64,000 nt of DNA, taken from a marine gamma proteobacterium HTCC2143. Its GTDB lineage: Bacteria > Pseudomonadota > Gammaproteobacteria > Pseudomonadales > Dasaniaceae. Shown in pieces: positions 55,999 to 64,000 of this stretch (within the stretch, counting starts at the first letter, position 1; each line of letters opens with the position of its first letter). Location of the stretch: NCBI GenBank assembly GCA_000169075.1, contig AAVT01000005.1:62001-126000 (forward strand), given 5' to 3'. Both the position numbers and the translations under genes were made by a program. The notes under the pieces are model-generated. The model was given only the letters and a program-made list of their open reading frames with translations. It had not been told where the DNA came from and did not search any database.

Positions 55999-56601
55999 CT
56001 AAGGTGTTGGCGCCCGGTAGGTGCTCTGCAATACCACCTCACTGCGTCCTGAGTTACTGGTGCCCATGGCCGTAATCCGATAAAGCACATCGCCACCATC
56101 AGCGGCAACAAAACCAGTACCTCCCAACGGCTCGATAAAACATAGGAACTCGATGATGTATCTGCCGTCGTTACCGTTGCCATCAATGGCCACAGTGTCG
56201 TGCCTAGATGACGTTTCCCAAACGTCCAATGCAGGGTCTTCCCAAACCTTCACAGTCGGTGGGCTGCTAGTGGTGTAACGCAAACACTGATCTTGCGTAT
56301 CCAGCGCGTCCCACTGACCCACAAAACATAATCCATTAGCGCAAGTCGCGTTGAAACAAGACGATCCAACGCAGCCTGCCTGTAACTCAACCCGAGAAAA
56401 GCCTACAGTTTCGATAGTGCGCTCTACTTGCCGCAGCGTTGTCTCTGCGGCATTAAATGCTAACTGGCGCTCCTGTGTGTTGGTCGCCATTTTCATTTCC
56501 ATGCCTGAAGACTCAATCGCTGAAACACCCAGTAAAGTAACAACGGCTAGAATCACCAGGCAGACAATAAGTACCACACCACGTTGCTTCTGAAACTTCA
56601 T
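55999..56601 (-). CDS. pilX: Minor type IV pilus assembly protein PilX
   Basis: A 200-aa minor pilin. The N-terminus QKQRG|VVLIVCLVILAVVTLLGVSA is the PilX_N type, cleaved after Gly8 and lacking Glu5, as is normal for PilX. The second conserved block is MEMKMATNTQERQLAFNAAETTLRQVE (split across 34-61). Five cysteines lie in a compact region around 95-140. Needed with PilV, PilW and FimU to place PilY1 at the pilus tip. It follows pilW by 10 bp; 110 bp separate it from pilY1. Confidence 0.92.
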   Translation of the reverse strand: MKFQKQRGVVLIVCLVILAVVTLLGVSAIESSGMEMKMATNTQERQLAFNAAETTLRQVERTIETVGFSRVELQAGCVGSSCFNATCANGLCFVGQWDALDTQDQCLRYTTSSPPTVKVWEDPALDVWETSSRHDTVAIDGNGNDGRYIIEFLCFIEPLGGTGFVAADGGDVLYRITAMGTSNSGRSEVVLQSTYRAPTP

Positions 56602-56611
56602 GACCGCTCTC

Positions 56612-57727
56612 CTATAAGCCTGCGTTACGCAATTGAACGGTGGTGGACACTATCTGCCGTAAAAATCTATCAGCAGGTGTGTTACCTAAGTAGGCCGTGG
56701 TATTGTTTTGCGGCAAAACAATATTTCTCGACCGCATCACCAATTGAATTCTTATGCTGACAACCCTGTCCCAGCCGATGTTGCCGCCAGCAACAGTCGC
56801 CCTGTCGTCCGGGATTTGATCCGCCGTAAAATACCGATTGGCCTGTCCATCAGCGACAATATCATTGTCAACACCGTATGAAATCTGCATATCCTCTATG
56901 CCACTCACTAACTCTTCTGTTGTAGACCCAGCTACCCCACCTGTGGTGGTAATAGACACACGATGTAGCGAAGGCAGATTACTATCGAACGTAGACTCGT
57001 CAATAAAGTAGGCATGTCCAACAAACGGCAACAGCATAGAACCTGCTGAATACAATGCGTTATTCCCCGTGGCCATAACATCACCGACACTGCCGTCGGA
57101 ACAATAACTGGAAGACGTACAATTCACGCACTCAAAGGTTCCGCTGAGCATGCCGGTACAATTATCACTATTGACGGTATGAGAGACCGTCTGTCCATTA
57201 ATGGCGCTGGCTGCAAATATACCCGCCTGACCACAGTTGGCGTCAGACAGCACCATGATTTCACCGACGCTATAGGCCGCAGAACTCGCTAATACAATGG
57301 CAGATGGCGTTGTGTGTTGGTCAACGGTTTGTGCGTTATTAGTATCACCATAACGGACAATTAGCGCGTCTGTATTGGTATCTGCGTTCGTCAAATAAGC
57401 GGGCAAGGTCGATACGCCCCCTTCAAAACCCTCTATCGCAGTCGACTTGACCAAGCTATCCAAATCCCCATCAAAGGCATTGGCCATATTCCCCGAACCA
57501 CTGCATCCCCAACTGCCTGCCTGTCTTAGATCTCTGGAGATGAGATCAACCGCAAAACGGGCATTTTCTTGGATATAAGCCACCTCGCTTTCTTGAATAA
57601 ACGATTGTTTACTGGCGACAAATGATTGAATCACGCCGGCAAGAACGACCAGTGCAATGACCATAGAAACTAGCAACTCAACCAGTGACAGACCAGCCAC
57701 CGATCTTAGAGAACGAGGCTGAATCAT
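56612..57727 (-). CDS. pilW: Minor type IV pilin PilW
   Basis: A 371-aa minor pilin with prepilin site SVAG|LSLVELLVSMVIALVVLAGVIQ (Glu5 present). ENARFAVDLISRDLRQAGSWGCSG near residue 45 is the PilW signature. The rest is a Ser/Thr/Asn-rich globular domain with several cysteines (around 150-210). The start overlaps the pilV stop by 4 bp (ATGA), and pilX begins 10 bp past its stop. It is typical in length for PilW. Confidence 0.93.
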   Translation of the reverse strand: MIQPRSLRSVAGLSLVELLVSMVIALVVLAGVIQSFVASKQSFIQESEVAYIQENARFAVDLISRDLRQAGSWGCSGSGNMANAFDGDLDSLVKSTAIEGFEGGVSTLPAYLTNADTNTDALIVRYGDTNNAQTVDQHTTPSAIVLASSAAYSVGEIMVLSDANCGQAGIFAASAINGQTVSHTVNSDNCTGMLSGTFECVNCTSSSYCSDGSVGDVMATGNNALYSAGSMLLPFVGHAYFIDESTFDSNLPSLHRVSITTTGGVAGSTTEELVSGIEDMQISYGVDNDIVADGQANRYFTADQIPDDRATVAGGNIGWDRVVSIRIQLVMRSRNIVLPQNNTTAYLGNTPADRFLRQIVSTTVQLRNAGL

Positions 57728-58230
57728 ATTTGCGTCCTCATTTCATAGCTATACCGTGTGCCTGCGTTGTCTTGGCTATTGTCGTCATCTTCGCCCGCTG
57801 CTTCCCGCAAACGGTAACGCACCGTGATGACCGCTCGCTCAACACCACCAACATTACTATAAAGAATTTCACCATCAGCGTCGGGTAAAACAGCCCTTTG
57901 GCCATTGTCCCCGCGCAGCGACTCTTTCCATTGCGACAGGTCCCACGCGGCCATCTGCGCCGCTGTACAATTTGCCGCCGCACAATCAGTGCCTGAATTT
58001 GCATCATCATCAAAGCCGATAGTGTAGTCATCCACCACATCGCGATTAGCGCGCATCCGCTCTAATATGTCTTGTGTCATGAATGCAGCCTGGGAGTTCG
58101 CATAAGCTTTTTGACTGAACACAAGACTGGAGTTTTGCAACCCGGCAAAACCAAGCAAACCAATAGCCAGTACAAACAAAGCCACCATGACTTCCATCAA
58201 CCCCGCACCATTTTGTCTAGATAATCGCAT
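57724..58230 (-). CDS. pilV: Type IV pilus modification/minor pilin PilV
   Basis: A 168-aa minor pilin. The start at ATG 58230 is chosen since AAGAGA lies 6 bases upstream; the frame extends further but runs into fimU. The leader is RLSRQNG|AGLMEVMVALFVLAIGLLGFAG with Glu5, followed by SSLVFSQKAYANSQAAFMTQDILERMRANRD, the PilV signature (both as blocks). The globular part has paired cysteines DCAAANC. It overlaps pilW by 4 bp and follows fimU by 10 bp. Confidence 0.92.
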   Translation of the reverse strand: MRLSRQNGAGLMEVMVALFVLAIGLLGFAGLQNSSLVFSQKAYANSQAAFMTQDILERMRANRDVVDDYTIGFDDDANSGTDCAAANCTAAQMAAWDLSQWKESLRGDNGQRAVLPDADGEILYSNVGGVERAVITVRYRLREAAGEDDDNSQDNAGTRYSYEMRTQI

Positions 58231-58240
58231 AGTCATTCTC

Positions 58241-58825
58241 TTAACAGGACAAGTCATTGCGAAGAATATCTTCAGCGATGTTGTTGGCGTCACTATCAGT
58301 TGACCACATTAGACGTCCAGTCCGCTCCATGATCAGTGCCCGCGCCATTGTGTCATCGCCATCGTCTTCACACATTTCAAAGGTCGCCCGGGTATCAACC
58401 CCGTTGCGGGTAAACTGCAAATCATCAATAGGGTCTGGAATAGCATCAGAGACCGTCAAAACATTTTGACCTAGACCCCCGTGCACACGGAGCAAAACAT
58501 CGTCCGCATCAACCGTGGCGTTGCCATTAAGGTCTAAAAATGTAATCCAGCCGATACTCCAGTTTCCTGCAGGGGCTGCGGTGGAGCAAGACGCCTGATC
58601 GCTGCTCCGACAGATAGTCACGGTTTGACTTCGGGAGACAGCCTCCGACCGCGCCAATTTAACGTGACTTGAGAGGTCTTTCAGCTCAGCTTCAATACGG
58701 TTTCGTTCGAGTGCCGCGCTAAAATTTGGTGCAGCGGCCATCACTAAAATCCCTAAAATCGCCAGTGTAACCATCAGTTCGACCAAGGTAAAACCTCTAG
58801 CTTGGCATTGATTTAAACGATTCAC
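58241..58825 (-). CDS. fimU: Minor type IV pseudopilin FimU (GspH/FimT family)
   Basis: A 194-aa prepilin. Cleavage site QARG|FTLVELMVTLAILGILVMAAAP, then LARSEAVSRSQTVTICRSS, the GspH/FimT signature. A DLNGNATVDADD loop looks EF-hand-like. It ends in Cys, as FimU/GspH proteins often do. First gene of the minor-pilin operon, so its leader probably holds the operon promoter. The leader has a 6-bp hairpin (58853-58868), the box shared with pilY1 at 58867-58885, and an ACCGTT element near 58937. In Pseudomonas this operon is regulated by AlgR and Vfr. Confidence 0.9.
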   Translation of the reverse strand: MNRLNQCQARGFTLVELMVTLAILGILVMAAAPNFSAALERNRIEAELKDLSSHVKLARSEAVSRSQTVTICRSSDQASCSTAAPAGNWSIGWITFLDLNGNATVDADDVLLRVHGGLGQNVLTVSDAIPDPIDDLQFTRNGVDTRATFEMCEDDGDDTMARALIMERTGRLMWSTDSDANNIAEDILRNDLSC

Positions 58826-58866
58826 GTTAGCCTATCTCCACTGTTTGAACGCGAGGCTGGGGAGCC

Positions 58867-58885
58867 TCATTCAATCTTTATCCAT
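58867..58885 (-). repeat. 19-nt leader box upstream of fimU
   Basis: TCATTCAATCTTTATCCAT on the plus strand, 41 bases upstream of the fimU ATG. It is a near-copy (17/19) of the box at 55931-55949 upstream of pilY1. The adjacent hairpin GAGGCT/AGCCTC occupies 58853-58868. Confidence 0.6.
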
Positions 58886-59000
58886 GTCTACTTATTAATA
58901 GATTAACAAAGGATCATTAAAATGACAGAGGGAGTCGATAAACGGTTGGATTTATGACCTGAATGGTGTGAGGCGGGACTATTGTCGGTAAGAACTGTGA

Positions 59001-59963
59001 CTAACTTCTCAATTCCTTTGGCAACGAAAAGGTAATCAGTTCGACTTGACCAGATAACTCTTCCGGTTCTTTTGCACCCAGCGTTTGCAGACGCGCTATT
59101 ACTTGCCGGACTAAAACATCAGGCGCTGAAGCGCCGGCAGTCACACCGACCACGGTCTTGCCGTTTAACCAGTCAGGATTAATTGCGCTGGATGATTCAA
59201 TGAGATAAGCCTCTGTACGCATTCTCTCTGCCAGCTCTCGCAGCCGATTGGAGTTAGAGCTGTTGGGTGACCCCACAACAAGGACTAAATCGCAGTCCGC
59301 CGCTAACTGTTTAACCGCATCCTGCCTGTTTTGTGTAGCGTAGCAAATGTCATCTTTACGAGGTCCGCTAATTTCCGGAAATCTAGCTCGCAACGCTTCA
59401 ATAACTAATTGAGTATCGTCAACTGACAGCGTGGTCTGTGTTACATAAGAAAGCGCGCTGGGATTATTGACACGCAGTTCCGCGACCTGTGCGACATCCT
59501 CAACAAGATAAATATCACCACCACCGGACCGGTCGTATTGCCCCATTGTCCCCTCCACTTCTGGATGGCCTTTGTGTCCTATCAAAATACACTCGTGGCC
59601 GCGTCGGGAATACTGGGCAACCTCCATATGTACTTTTGTAACCAGCGGGCAAGTGGCGTCAAACACTTTTAACCCTCTGTTTTTTGCTTCTTCCTGCACC
59701 GCCAGAGATACGCCATGAGCACTAAAAATCACAATCGCGTCGTCGGGAACCTCGACCAACTCCTCAACAAAGACTGCACCTCGAGCACGCAAGTCATCAA
59801 CAACGTATTTATTATGCACAACTTCGTGGCGAACATAAATTGGTGCTCCAAACACCTCCAACGCCCGATTAACAATTTCTATTGCCCGATCAACGCCCGC
59901 GCAAAAACCTCGAGGGTTGGCCAATTTTATTTCTAGTGTCGGTAATTTTTGCACTGCCGCCAT
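59001..59963 (-). CDS. ispH: 4-hydroxy-3-methylbut-2-enyl diphosphate reductase
   Basis: A 320-aa iron-sulfur enzyme, the last step of the MEP isoprenoid pathway. The three cluster Cys are visible in [14 protein letters not shown] near residue 22, [12 protein letters not shown] near 105 and [12 protein letters not shown] near 206. HEVVHN and the [14 protein letters not shown] substrate-binding segment are also present. Length fits. ATG 59963 opens a short extension before the conserved NPRGFCAG. It lies 25 bp after fkpB, at the end of ribF-ileS-lspA-fkpB-ispH. Confidence 0.97.
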   Translation of the reverse strand: MAAVQKLPTLEIKLANPRGFCAGVDRAIEIVNRALEVFGAPIYVRHEVVHNKYVVDDLRARGAVFVEELVEVPDDAIVIFSAHGVSLAVQEEAKNRGLKVFDATCPLVTKVHMEVAQYSRRGHECILIGHKGHPEVEGTMGQYDRSGGGDIYLVEDVAQVAELRVNNPSALSYVTQTTLSVDDTQLVIEALRARFPEISGPRKDDICYATQNRQDAVKQLAADCDLVLVVGSPNSSNSNRLRELAERMRTEAYLIESSSAINPDWLNGKTVVGVTAGASAPDVLVRQVIARLQTLGAKEPEELSGQVELITFSLPKELRS

Positions 59964-59988
59964 TGAAGAATACTCGCTATGTCAGTAA

Positions 59989-60435
59989 TTAGCTGTCGAG
60001 GCCACCAACGTTGATAATTTCAACATCAAACAGGATATTGCGCCCCGCCAAGGGGTGGTTGAAGTCAACCATCACCCTGTCACCGTCCACTGACTGGACC
60101 ACGCCAGGTAGCTCCGACTGACTGGCGTCGGCAAAGGAAATAACCAGACCTTCTGCCAATTCGAGGTCGGCAGAAAAATCTCCGCGAGAAAACCGCTGTA
60201 CATTATTAGGGTTTGATTGCCCAAAGCCATCTTCTGGCGAAACAATAAAACTGTCTTTTTCCCCGGCCTTTAACCCGAAAAGCTTACGTTCAAATCCATC
60301 GAGAAGACTGCCATCACCTATAGTGAAGGTTGCGGGCTCTTTATCAAAGGTGGAATCGACAACCGACCCGTCTTCAAACTTTAATGAAAAATGCAAGGTA
60401 ACCTTAGTGTCACCTGCAATGGCTAAATTATTCAT
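59989..60435 (-). CDS. fkpB: FKBP-type peptidyl-prolyl isomerase (SlpA/FkpB)
   Basis: A 148-aa SlyD/SlpA-like isomerase. DTKVTLHFSLKFEDGSVVDSTFDKEP begins the FKBP core. LDGFERKLFGLKAGEKDSF and DGFGQSNPNNVQRF mark the insert-in-flap region that supplies chaperone activity, and VDFNHPLAGRNILFDVEI closes the domain. No signal peptide, so it acts in the cytosol. AGGGAG lies 6 bases before ATG 60435. It is between lspA and ispH in the conserved operon. Confidence 0.94.
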   Translation of the reverse strand: MNNLAIAGDTKVTLHFSLKFEDGSVVDSTFDKEPATFTIGDGSLLDGFERKLFGLKAGEKDSFIVSPEDGFGQSNPNNVQRFSRGDFSADLELAEGLVISFADASQSELPGVVQSVDGDRVMVDFNHPLAGRNILFDVEIINVGGLDS

Positions 60436-60540
60436 ACATTACTCCCTACAAAATACAATCGGAGACCGACACGAAACCGCAAGACCAAAACACTAACATG
60501 CCAACATCAACCGAGCCATACAGCTATAAACCAGCAGGTA

Positions 60541-61050
60541 TCACTTGGCCTTTTCTGATTCCGACTCTGCTTTTTCCGGATTCAGTATGATATCTAGAAT
60601 CATCAGACCAGCACCAATATTAATGGCGATATCAGCGATGTTAAAGGTTGGGAAATAGGAAGACTGGTAATGTAACGAGATAAAATCGACTACGTAACCC
60701 AATTCTATTCTGCCCCATACATTGCCTATCGCGCCACCCACAATAAATGCCAGACTGGCAGACAATAGTCTTTGATCCGGCTTTAATCGGCCCAGCCATA
60801 CCACCATCACGACACTGACAACAATGGCAATGATCGAAAACAACCAAACTTGAGCGCCACCAAGATCGGCGAGAAAACTAAACGCAGCGCCAGGATTATG
60901 CTGCAAAACTAAATTAAACATGGGTAAAACTTCTACCGGGCGCCCATAAATCAGCTGTGAGCTGGCCAGATTTTTTGTCCATAAATCCAGCCCGATCAAA
61001 GCAACAGAAATTAGCAACCACCGCCAGTTGCTTTTGTTAGGAATCAGCAT
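60541..61050 (-). CDS. lspA: Lipoprotein signal peptidase with a substituted catalytic Asp
   Basis: A 169-aa four-helix inner-membrane aspartyl protease that removes signal peptides of lipidated prolipoproteins. Conserved LDLWTKN, QHNPGAAFSFLAD and the second catalytic Asp in FNIADIAI are present. The first catalytic Asp, normally in GNxxDR, is Gly here: GNVWGR, residue 113, codon GGC at 60712-60714. Everything around it is intact, including RIELGYVVDFI. Start ATG 61050 is set by GGAGG 6 bases upstream; an in-frame ATG at 61095 lies inside ileS. The frame is otherwise normal in length. Confidence 0.95.
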   Translation of the reverse strand: MLIPNKSNWRWLLISVALIGLDLWTKNLASSQLIYGRPVEVLPMFNLVLQHNPGAAFSFLADLGGAQVWLFSIIAIVVSVVMVVWLGRLKPDQRLLSASLAFIVGGAIGNVWGRIELGYVVDFISLHYQSSYFPTFNIADIAINIGAGLMILDIILNPEKAESESEKAK

Positions 61051-61066
61051 GCCGTACCTCCGCCAA

Positions 61067-63886
61067 TCAAACAAAGTAACGAACTTCCCCGTCACCTTCT
61101 ATGTTGTCGATACAACGGCCGCAAAGTTCTTCGTGCGCTTTATTGTCACCAACTTCTTCGCGGTGATGCCAACAACGGGCACATTTTGCGTGATTACTTT
61201 GGGCAACCGCAATCTCCAAACCATCAACATCTGAATCACTGGCATCCTGTGATTCCGACAAAGGCCTCACTGTAGCAGTCGATGTGATCAGAGCAAACCG
61301 AAGCTCTGCCCCTAACTTGTTGAGCTGCTGTAGAAGCTCATTGTTACAGTACAAAGTCACCTCTGCTTCCAGACTGCTGCCTATAACCCCGTCAGCACGT
61401 TTGCTTTCCAGAACCTTGTTAACAGCGGTTTTTACCGCCATTAAGTTTTGCCAGTATATCTCGTCCATGTCATCGCTTTCGTCCAATGATTCAAGGCCTG
61501 GATACCACTCGGCTAAAAATACTGATTCTTCCGTTTCACCGGGTACAAACTGCCATAGCTCCTCAGCAGTAAAGCTGGTAATCGGTGCAATCCAACGAAC
61601 CATTGCCCGAATAATATGATACAGCGCTGTCTGAGCAGATCGGCGGGCCAAACTATCTTCGCGGGTGGTGTACTGCCGGTCTTTGATTATATCCAAGTAA
61701 AAGCCGCCGAGCTCAACTACGCAAAAATTATGCAGTTTTTGGTAAATAATATGGAATTGATAAGTATCGTAGGCGGCAATGATATCGTGCTGTAGCTTTG
61801 CTGCCGCATCGACAGCCCAACGATCTAAAGCCAGCATTTCATCAGCAGGTAATAAATGCTCAGCAGGGTCAAAGCCGTCAATATTGGACAGCAAGAAGCG
61901 AGCGGTATTGCGAATACGACGATAGGAATCAGCGGTGCGTTTAAAATTTTCATCACTGACAGTCATTTCATTACGGTAGTCCGCCGCAGCAACCCACAAA
62001 CGTAACACATCAGCCCCCAATGTGCCGATAACGGTTTGTGGGGCAATGGTATTACCGATCGACTTGGACATTTTTCGGCCCTCTGTATCGACGGTAAAAC
62101 CATGAGTTAACACCTGCTTATAGGGCGCAAAACCATTGACCGCCACTGACGTTAGTAAGGACGATTGAAACCAGCCCCGGTGTTGATCCGAGCCTTCCAT
62201 ATAAATGTCTGCGGGACAGGTCAACTCGTCTCGACGACCCAGCACTGAAGCGTGGGTAACACCGGAATCAAACCATACATCCAGCGTATCGGTGACTTTT
62301 TCATAATCTGTCGCATCGTCACCCAAGAGGTCGGCCGCGTCGAGATCAAACCAAGCGTCAATACCGCGCTGCTCGACTCGTATAGCGACCTCTTCGACTA
62401 ATCGCTGACTATCAGGGTGTAATTCGGCGGTTTCTTTGTGGATAAACAGGGCAATTGGAACGCCCCACGTTCGCTGCCGGGAAATACACCAATCAGGTCT
62501 ATCGCTAATCATTGAATCGATTCTTGCCTTACCCCATGACGGCATCCACTCGACTTTATCAACTTCCTTCAAGGCCTGTTGCAGCAGGCCATTTTGATTC
62601 ATTGAAATAAACCACTGCGGTGTCGCCCTGAAGATAATCGGCGATTTGTGGCGCCAACAATGTGGGTAACTATGGTCTATTTCTTGGTAATGAAGCAGCG
62701 CGTTTTTTTCTTTCAGCAGTTCAACCACCGCAGCATTAGCTTTCAGCACATGTTGACCGGCAAATAACTCGGTGTCTGGCAGATAAACGCCGTTCGACCC
62801 GACAGGGTTATACACATCTAGGCCGTATTGCTGCCCAACGATAAAATCGTCGACACCATGCCCGGGCGCGGTATGGACAGCCCCCGTCCCGGCTTCAGTC
62901 GTAACATGTTCGCCCAAGATAACCGGCACTTGGCGATCATAGAATGGATGCTGGAGTAATTGATGCTCTAGCTGTGCACCCTTACAGCGGCCAACAATAT
63001 CGAATGCTTCCACAGCAAAACGCTGCATAACAGACTCATATAAGGCCTCAGCTAATAAGATAGTCCTTTGCTCTCCATTCTGTTCGAATGCTACCAACAC
63101 ATAGTCCAATTCGGGATGTAGGCTAACCGCAAGATTCGCTGGCAAGGTCCAGGGGGTTGTCGTCCATATGGCAATAGCAACCGCGCCTTCTATGCCGCCA
63201 GTGACACCGCAACTTTGCAGTAAAAGAGCGGGATCAACGGCATTAAATGCAACGTCGATAGAGGGTGACATTTTGTCTTTGTACTCAACCTCTGCCTCAG
63301 CCAGAGCCGAGCCACAGTCCATACACCAGTGAACTGGCTTAAACCCTTTTTGCAGGTGTCCGTTGTCAGCAATCTTACCCAAGGTGCGAATAATATCCGC
63401 CTCGTTCTGAAAATTCATTGTCAGGTAGGGATTATCCCAATCTCCCAAAACGCCGAGACGTACAAAATCTTTCTTTTGGATATCCACTTGACGATGGGCA
63501 TATTCCCGGCATTTCTGCCTGAATATCGAAGGCTCTACTTTGACTCCCGCCTTACCTATTTTCTTTTCGACATTTAGTTCGATGGGCAAACCATGGCAAT
63601 CCCAACCTGGAATATAGGGTGAGTCAAAACCACTCATGGTCTTCGATTTAACAATCATGTCCTTGATGATTTTATTCAAAGCATGACCAATGTGAATTTC
63701 ACCATTTGCGTAGGGGGGGCCATCGTGCAAAATAAATTGCTCGTTGCCTTTTCTCGCTTGGCGAATTTTTTCGTACAGATTAATGTCATGCCAGTGCTTT
63801 AACGTTTTTGGTTCGCGCTGTGCCAAATTTGCTTTCATCGGGAAAGCGGTTTTGGGCAGGTTTAATGTCTGTTTATAGTCGGTCAT
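61067..63886 (-). CDS. ileS: Isoleucyl-tRNA synthetase
   Basis: A 939-aa class I synthetase with editing. HIGH motif as HIGHAL near residue 68. The CP1 editing domain covers about 190-400 and contains [12 protein letters not shown] and [17 protein letters not shown] lies in [11 protein letters not shown] near 605. The C-terminal zinc cysteines are CARCW and CGRC near 905 and 925. Length fits E. coli IleRS (938). It follows ribF and precedes lspA by 16 bp, the standard operon order. Mupirocin-type classification was not attempted. Confidence 0.98.
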   Translation of the reverse strand: MTDYKQTLNLPKTAFPMKANLAQREPKTLKHWHDINLYEKIRQARKGNEQFILHDGPPYANGEIHIGHALNKIIKDMIVKSKTMSGFDSPYIPGWDCHGLPIELNVEKKIGKAGVKVEPSIFRQKCREYAHRQVDIQKKDFVRLGVLGDWDNPYLTMNFQNEADIIRTLGKIADNGHLQKGFKPVHWCMDCGSALAEAEVEYKDKMSPSIDVAFNAVDPALLLQSCGVTGGIEGAVAIAIWTTTPWTLPANLAVSLHPELDYVLVAFEQNGEQRTILLAEALYESVMQRFAVEAFDIVGRCKGAQLEHQLLQHPFYDRQVPVILGEHVTTEAGTGAVHTAPGHGVDDFIVGQQYGLDVYNPVGSNGVYLPDTELFAGQHVLKANAAVVELLKEKNALLHYQEIDHSYPHCWRHKSPIIFRATPQWFISMNQNGLLQQALKEVDKVEWMPSWGKARIDSMISDRPDWCISRQRTWGVPIALFIHKETAELHPDSQRLVEEVAIRVEQRGIDAWFDLDAADLLGDDATDYEKVTDTLDVWFDSGVTHASVLGRRDELTCPADIYMEGSDQHRGWFQSSLLTSVAVNGFAPYKQVLTHGFTVDTEGRKMSKSIGNTIAPQTVIGTLGADVLRLWVAAADYRNEMTVSDENFKRTADSYRRIRNTARFLLSNIDGFDPAEHLLPADEMLALDRWAVDAAAKLQHDIIAAYDTYQFHIIYQKLHNFCVVELGGFYLDIIKDRQYTTREDSLARRSAQTALYHIIRAMVRWIAPITSFTAEELWQFVPGETEESVFLAEWYPGLESLDESDDMDEIYWQNLMAVKTAVNKVLESKRADGVIGSSLEAEVTLYCNNELLQQLNKLGAELRFALITSTATVRPLSESQDASDSDVDGLEIAVAQSNHAKCARCWHHREEVGDNKAHEELCGRCIDNIEGDGEVRYFV

Positions 63887-63919
63887 TTTATCTATTCGTT
63901 ACCTGTAGAAACTGAAAAA

Positions 63920-64000
63920 CTAGCTTACGCTGGCAAAGTACCGTCGGCCAGTTTCGAAATCTTCGTGTATTTGTTGTTTCAAGTTATCAATCGAATCAAA
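63920..64000 (-). CDS. ribF: 3' end of ribF (riboflavin kinase/FAD synthetase), partial
   Basis: The last 26 codons of a minus-strand frame ending in TAG at 63920-63922. The peptide FDSIDNLKQQIHEDFETGRRYF is recognisable as the RibF C-terminus (FDS.D.LK.QI..D...AR.YF), read here as short blocks. RibF converts riboflavin to FMN and FAD. The position directly upstream of ileS is the Pseudomonas order. The remainder lies outside the window. Confidence 0.85.
   Translation of the reverse strand, partial: FDSIDNLKQQIHEDFETGRRYFASVS

Noticed and set aside
1..64000. tRNA or rRNA genes, IS elements, integron sites and phage genes
   Set aside because: I scanned the intergenic gaps for tRNA-like T-arm motifs, transposase frames and terminal inverted repeats and saw none.

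Overview
This window is a stretch of core chromosome from a gammaproteobacterium. The base composition is balanced. Gene content and order resemble Pseudomonas and related marine groups such as Cellvibrionales. The lineage is inferred from P-protein pheA next to serC and gyrA, the mtaD-ubiG-mupP-yciK block, the clpB-pgeF-rluD-bamD-pilSR-fimT block, the minor pilin operon beside ispH-fkpB-lspA-ileS-ribF, and the proS/aspS/yebC neighbourhood. No CRISPR array, prophage, insertion sequence, rRNA or tRNA gene was found. I did not find a wholly new multi-gene system. The unusual signals are single-gene or intergenic.

Layout. 1-5.6 kb: the end of an unknown + strand gene, a DTW-domain tRNA-modifying enzyme, an SDR, a Tat-exported F420-reductase-like protein, a small DUF3081-like protein, and a divergent coniferyl-aldehyde-dehydrogenase/enoyl-CoA-hydratase pair. 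5.6-12.7 kb: yebC, aspS, an FmdB zinc ribbon protein, an HU protein with a long histone-H1-like tail, a HIT protein, proS and a lytic transglycosylase. 13-20.3 kb: a SulP transporter, a NADAR enzyme, pheA, serC and gyrA, all on the minus strand. 20.4-25.3 kb: mtaD, ubiG, mupP, yciK and a GGDEF protein on the plus strand. 25.3-29.6 kb: a minus-strand operon of rnm, yciO, scpA, scpB and rluB; scpB ends in an acidic tail encoded by a hexanucleotide microsatellite. 29.7-37.3 kb: a membrane protein, an SH3 protein, a cyclophilin, an atypical pdxJ, two small conserved proteins, dusC, a DUF4126 protein, an OmpA-like lipoprotein and a phosphopantetheinyl transferase. 37.4-40.6 kb: ilvIH, a 540-bp intergenic region with a three-way-junction fold, and a DUF4124 protein. 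40.7-50.3 kb: clpB with a sigma-32-type promoter, pgeF, rluD, bamD, nadE and pilSR. 50.5-58.8 kb: the type IV pilus minor pilin/tip adhesin cluster (fimT, pilE, pilY1, pilX, pilW, pilV, fimU). 59-64 kb: ispH, fkpB, lspA, ileS and the 3' end of ribF.

How the genes fit together. The pilus set works as one system: PilS/PilR regulation, minor pilins that prime assembly, and the PilY1 tip adhesin. ileS-lspA-fkpB-ispH is a conserved housekeeping operon. ScpA and ScpB form the SMC condensin accessory complex. IlvI and IlvH form acetolactate synthase. Main points for follow-up: lspA has Gly where the family has a catalytic Asp; the ScpB acidic microsatellite; the HU tail; a 19-nt box repeated at the same distance upstream of fimU and pilY1; the structured element upstream of ilvI; and a Bacteroidetes-like PdxJ.
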